Positions 59,770 through 64,000 of a stretch of 64,000 nt of DNA are shown here, piece by piece. The translations under genes and the position numbers were made by a program. The stretch comes from Nymphalis io. Lineage: Eukaryota; Arthropoda; Insecta; Lepidoptera; Nymphalidae. The notes below the pieces were generated by a model. That model saw only the letters and a program-made list of their open reading frames with translations, was not told the DNA's origin and did not search any database. Within the stretch, counting starts at the first letter, position 1. Every line of letters starts with the position of its first letter. Location: the NCBI RefSeq assembly GCF_905147045.1, contig NC_065917.1, forward strand, positions 1,442,501 through 1,506,500, given 5' to 3'.

Positions 59770-59806
59770 CAAGTTATACGCACGTGAAACCGCGGACACA
59801 GCTAGT
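59770..59806 (+). mobile_element. Helitron-like 3' end
   Basis: GTGAAACCGCGGACACAGCT then AGTA, the CTAG(T) end common in lepidopteran non-autonomous Helitrons. Confidence 0.5.
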
Positions 59807-60314
59807 ATGTAATAAATGTCTGTACATGAATTATACTAATGTTATACTTAAAACTTACAGCGGCAATGAACACCCCGACTGGGGATACCCCGCCAACTGA
59901 TACGGTTCGCAAAACCATACATTAAGTCATTGTATTAGGAAGCCCCTATTTTGTGAAGCGGATGGCGGAGGTGGCACCACCACTCACACGCTAGAATGGC
60001 CACAAAAAGCCAGTGGTGCCGTTTTTTTTTGCGCACGGTACCATCACGTTGACGGTATCCCTATACGAGGGTCGATAATAAATAAAACAAAAGCAAAATA
60101 TGTTTTTTTTTTTATTAAATTTATCAGTGAAAATAAATTAAGCGTATATTTCATACAAATGTTATTACTAAATATAAAATTATTTTATATATTTATCATT
60201 AACATTATATATATGGCGTCGGGGTGGACATGTTATGTACATATACTTATATACATATAAGCCCATGTCCTTTTTTGGGGTTCAAACTTGCTTCATATCT
60301 GATTATGGTCCTTT

Positions 60315-60580
60315 ACTGGTGGTAGAGCTTTGTGCAAGCTCGTCTGTGTAGGTACCACCCAATCATCAGATATTCTACCGAAAAATAACAATGCTTGGTA
60401 TTGTTGTGTTTCGGTTTGAAGGGTGAGTGAGCCAGTGTAATTACAGGTACAAGAGACAGCGTCTTAGTTCCTAAGGTTGGATGCGCGTTGGTGATGTAAG
60501 CGGTGGTTAACATTTCTTACAATGCCAATGTCTATGGGCGTTGGTGACCACTTACTATCAGGTGGCCCATATGCTCGTCC
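60315..60580 (+). repeat. repeat B, left arm of palindrome
   Basis: ACTGGTGGTAGAGCTTTGTG to CCCATATGCTCGTCC, missing the poly(A) end. Confidence 0.94.
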
Positions 60581-60829
60581 TGATGATAAGTGGTCACCAA
60601 CGCCCATAGACATTGGCATTGTAAGAAATGTTAACCACCGCTTACATCACCAATGCGCCACCAACCTTGAGAACTAAGATGTTATGTGCCTTGTGCCTGT
60701 AATTACACTGGATCGCTCACCCTTCAAACTGGAATACATCAATGCCAAGTACTGCAGTTTTGCGGTAGAATATCCAATGAGTGGGTGGTACCTACCCAGA
60801 CGAGCTCGCACAAAGCCCTACCACCAGTA
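60581..60829 (-). repeat. repeat B, right arm of palindrome
   Basis: TGATGATAAGTGGTCACCAA to CCCTACCACCAGTAA, joined directly to the inverse copy. Confidence 0.94.
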
Positions 60830-61324
60830 AAAGTAGTTGTATCGATTTATCTCTTTTTAAAAACGTTTTTCTATCTTTATTTCTAATAGTATATATAATA
60901 ATCCCACTGAGTTTCTTTCGTCGAATCTTCTAGACTTTTTTTCGTTCTTAAATTGGTTTATATTTGGCATTCTTTATTGAATACTAATTTTTGCACGCGG
61001 CTTCGTCTCTGTTTGTGGGGAGGGGCGATTACATACCCCTTCGTCCTTTTCTATGTGCCTAGTTCGAGTTGATTTGTATCGAATTCCGATTATTGTCACT
61101 AGATGGCGCTGTTTTTATTCTATATAAAACACAGCCAAACGTCAACTCTATCGATTAAGTAGAAATAAAAAAAACACGCAATAGACACACAGAACCGATG
61201 ACAACGTGCACACAAAATTTCATTATCATCGGTTAATAGTTAAGAAGTGAAAGCGTAACAAACAAACATACTTTCGCATCTATATAAATACAAGTAAGCT
61301 CGGTCAGTGAAATATTTTTTTCAT

Positions 61325-61420
61325 GTATACAGGAAGGTGGGCTCACGTATGTGACATATGTGTGATACCTACCCTTTATACATTGGCATTGTTATATAAA
61401 CCATTCCTTATATAGTCTAT
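61325..61420 (-). repeat. repeat B, old fragment
   Basis: ACAGGAAGGTGGGCTCACGT and ACATTGGCATTGTTATATAA. Confidence 0.5.
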
Positions 61421-61589
61421 TCCAATGGTATGAGAAATGATAAATAAATAAGTTTGACCTTGTATTGACATATCATTGGTCGAGAAATTAATTATCTGTG
61501 GTATTTAAAAAATTGGCGTTTTGTATGATGTGTTAGGTAAGTAAAACTAAAGTGTATATAAGTTGAGTAACAGTGTTGTGTTATATATA

Positions 61590-61872
61590 CAGTAACAGCC
61601 CGTGCTGGGCTAAGGCCTCCTCTCCCTTTTTGAGGAGAAGGTTTGGAGCTTATTCCACCACGCTGCTCCAGTGCGTCTTGGTGGAATACACATGTGGCAG
61701 AATTTCGATGAAATTAGACACATGTAGGTTTCCTGACGATGTTTTCCTTAACCGTTAAGCACAAGATGAATTATAATCACAAATTAAGCACATGATAATT
61801 CAGTGGTGCTTGCCCGGTTTGAACCCACGATCATCGGCTAAGTTTCACGCGTTCTTACCACTGGGCTCGGCT
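61590..61872 (-). repeat. SINE A with target-site duplication
   Basis: CAGTAACAGCCCGTGCTGGG to GGGCTCGGC; flanked by TGTGTTATATATA at 61577-61589 and 61874-61886. Confidence 0.95.
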
Positions 61873-62112
61873 GTGTGTTATATATAATGATATATTAATC
61901 AAGAACTTTTGTAGAGTATAATACTGCAGACCTATTATAGAATAGAGTGGAATGTGTAAATCTATGCTTCCATTGGAATTTCCAATGTTACATACAAAGT
62001 GCCAGTAATTACACTGGCTCACTCACCATTTAAAGAGTATTAATTTTTGTTAGAATGGTTAGTGGTACCAGATTTTTTAGATTTCTTTCTCTATTAGTTA
62101 TTTATACATTTC

Positions 62113-63557
62113 TCAGCAGAAACAGTAATTCTTATTTTTAGTATTTTCTTCTTTCTGCAAGTGCACCCTTGCTTCTTCAATGTTCTTCATTACTCTTAAA
62201 TCTGCTGCACAGTCGTCAACTATCTTCTGAAAGAGTTCATCTGTAAAATTGTTTTCTAATTTATTTTATATATTTTATATGGTTAGGTTATAGAGAACCA
62301 GAATTATTGACATAGCCCAAAGGATTAGTATGCTGAAGTGGCAGTGGGCTGGTCACAATTGTCAGAGAACCGCCTTGGCAAACGTAGCCTATTATACGCA
62401 AAGTAGCTGGCAGGAGATGGAGATTGAGAGCTGAAGATCGGGCTCAGTGGTGTGCCATTGGCGAGACCTATGTCCAGAGTGGATGATAATATGGTTAGGT
62501 GTTATACCAAAAAATAACAATAACATACCAACATTCTCCCCGGTCTTGCTCGATGTCAGGTAATGCCCACACAAGCCTTGGGAATACGTCGCGATTATAT
62601 CGTCTGGGACCTCACGCTGCACAACGCCAGCATCCAGGAGGTCCTTCTTTGTGCCGCATAGATACACTTTACAGTCCTGTAATTTAAAACGGATTATTCT
62701 TTAACCTTTTTTTTCTATTTCAATATTTTTTAAGACATTATATATAGTGATTTTAAATCTATTTGACAACAGATTTTCTGTATCTTTCATTTTGATCTTA
62801 ACGAAAGGATTTCATATCTTGTTTGCTCTCGGCCGATGGAAAGTTATAGTCCTTATTGAATTTTTAAATAATCGTAATTTTCATAATGTTTTTTGTGACG
62901 CTCTATGGACACATATTTTAGTTTTTAATCGTTGATGTGTGGTATCACAGAGGTAGTAGGTAAAAAAAATGTCACCAAGTTTTACCGTCCTAGATTTGGG
63001 CTCTTCAGTGTTTTATATTAAAAAAAATTAAAATGAAAGAATCAGCAATCAAATGAATGATTAGCAATTTTGCTTTATATTCTTTCAAGGAGTCCTTTCC
63101 GTTTCTACATCTGAGCCATATCATGAGACCACCTTCATGGTACCACAACATTCCACTATAACTATCATACCAAAAAAAGCCAAATCAAATTATACTTTCA
63201 ATAGGCTCTTGCTGGAACTTTTGTATCATCATTTTACAAGATTTAACCAAACGATTACCATACTCTTTGAAACTTTCAAGTCAGAATCTCCATATGTGCC
63301 TAAATATATCACCCTCGACTCGGGCCTATTCAAACTATAGGGAAATCTACCCCTGGGTAAGGAAATAGGCCTAACAATAGCCAAACACGCTCAACGCTCA
63401 TGAAGGGTTGAAATTATTAAAATACAATACCTCTTCAACCGTTCTCAATTCTTGCAACCAGTGACGTAACCTCGTCCACGACGCTTGGGATGAAGGCTCA
63501 TAGCAGATGATAGCTGCATGAGCCCCTCTGTAGTACATACGAGTCATAGCTTCGTAT
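62113..63557 (-). CDS. Rab24: Rab24 small GTPase, C-terminal three exons
   Basis: Rab24 is an atypical Rab linked to autophagy and late endosomal traffic. Exons: 63431-63557, 62529-62676, 62113-62240. Phases match (0, then 1). The first begins inside the switch II region (YEAMTRMYYRGAHAAIICYE), where Rab24 reads very similarly. The second has the guanine-specificity loop as CGTKKDL, with Thr where most Rabs have Asn; this change is typical of Rab24. It also has TSSKTGENV, matching the Rab24 TSSKTG (SAK-type) loop. The last exon (ELFQKIVDDC...) ends NYCFC-stop, a Cys-X-Cys end suited to geranylgeranylation. The P-loop and DTAG exons would lie beyond 64000, since the acceptor at 63558-63559 is clear and nothing coding is seen from there to the window edge. 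A retrotransposon fragment sits in the intron between the last two exons. Confidence in the family is high. Confidence 0.93.
62283..62500 (+). pseudogene. reverse-transcriptase C-terminal fragment in Rab24 intron
   Basis: One frame reads RIIDIAQRISMLKWQWAGHN then CQRTALANVAY and, near the end, HWRDLCPEWMIIW. This is the ending commonly labelled endonuclease-reverse transcriptase in insects. It contains a stop, and lies opposite to Rab24 between its last two exons. Confidence 0.72.
62690..63425. other. Rab24 intron, no further feature supported
   Basis: AT-rich. A plus-strand open piece at 63137-63340 has no recognisable family and is most likely chance or an old transposon. Confidence 0.45.
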
Positions 63558-63559
63558 CT

Positions 63560-64000
63560 GGAATAAGAAATATATATATTGTTAGCGATTATCTATATGC
63601 AGCGTACATGTCATAGTTGTCAAAAAGTTTTTTTTGGTTTTTTTTTTTACGCCCGGCTACAATGTTAACTGTTATCTGTGTGAGAGATAGCTGTGATCTG
63701 TAAATGATTTTTATCACATAATTAACTCTTTTGTATCTTGATATAATGTTATAAAAATCGTAATTTTTTGATTAATTACTTCTTTTTGTCATTTTCCTTT
63801 TGTCCGTAAAACGTATAGGATTGTAGGGACACATGGGTTTTATTACTCTATGACAAGCTTGTAGCAGCCTATCAGTTAGTCATTGTTACGCTCGGTCCGT
63901 AGAGGCATGCATAGTTATAAACTCAAATAGCAAAGCATATCATCTATTACTTTATCCGGAATATACCCATACAACGAACACATAGTATAGAAGTATAGTA
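63560..64000. other. Rab24 upstream intron, no exon seen
   Basis: No acceptor-donor pair encoding the DTAG or P-loop motifs is visible before the window end. Confidence 0.55.

Noticed and set aside
63137..63340. Plus-strand ORF of 67 codons in the Rab24 intron
   Set aside because: No family likeness and no splice partners; probably chance or an old element.

Overview
This is an AT-rich eukaryotic window dominated by introns and interspersed repeats. GT-AG exons with consistent reading phase, arthropod-type non-LTR retrotransposon fragments, Helitron ends of the kind common in moths and butterflies, and very dense tRNA-derived SINEs point to a lepidopteran, possibly a nymphalid butterfly. The species is inference. 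No bacterial-style operons, rRNA, functional tRNA genes or CRISPR arrays are seen.

Five protein-coding genes can be reconstructed, all on the minus strand. From low to high coordinates they are: (1) a small cationic secreted peptide built from micro-exons (550-4166, perhaps ending at 489); (2) a secreted protein of about 139 residues with a Thr/Glu-rich tail (8982-13974), plus a possible extra exon whose phase does not fit; (3) a complete five-exon gene for a Cys-poor, highly charged secreted protein of 347 residues (16597-20609); (4) a complete eight-exon gene for a 693-residue trypsin-fold serine protease of the Snake type (23050-34349), with a Cys-free linker where a clip domain would be expected and an Asn/Gln-rich C-terminal tail; (5) the last three coding exons of the small GTPase Rab24 (62113-63557), whose first exons lie beyond the window. 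Genes 1-4 all begin with a very short signal-peptide exon (31-67 coding bases). Their neighbourhood gives no proof of a shared pathway.

Roughly 34.4-62 kb holds no gene I can support. It contains four abundant repeat families, named here A, B, C and D. A, C and D are SINEs with tRNA-like heads carrying A-box and B-box sequences. B is about 290 bp, starts TGGTGGTAG..., ends in poly(A), and has no clear tRNA head. For all four, + means the head or 5' end reads on the plus strand. Many copies are nested in one another and several have clear target-site duplications. There are also 3' ends of at least three kinds of non-LTR retrotransposon, Helitron remnants, and smaller non-coding repeats. A CpG-rich block near 58.2 kb could be a promoter or first exon of an unseen gene.
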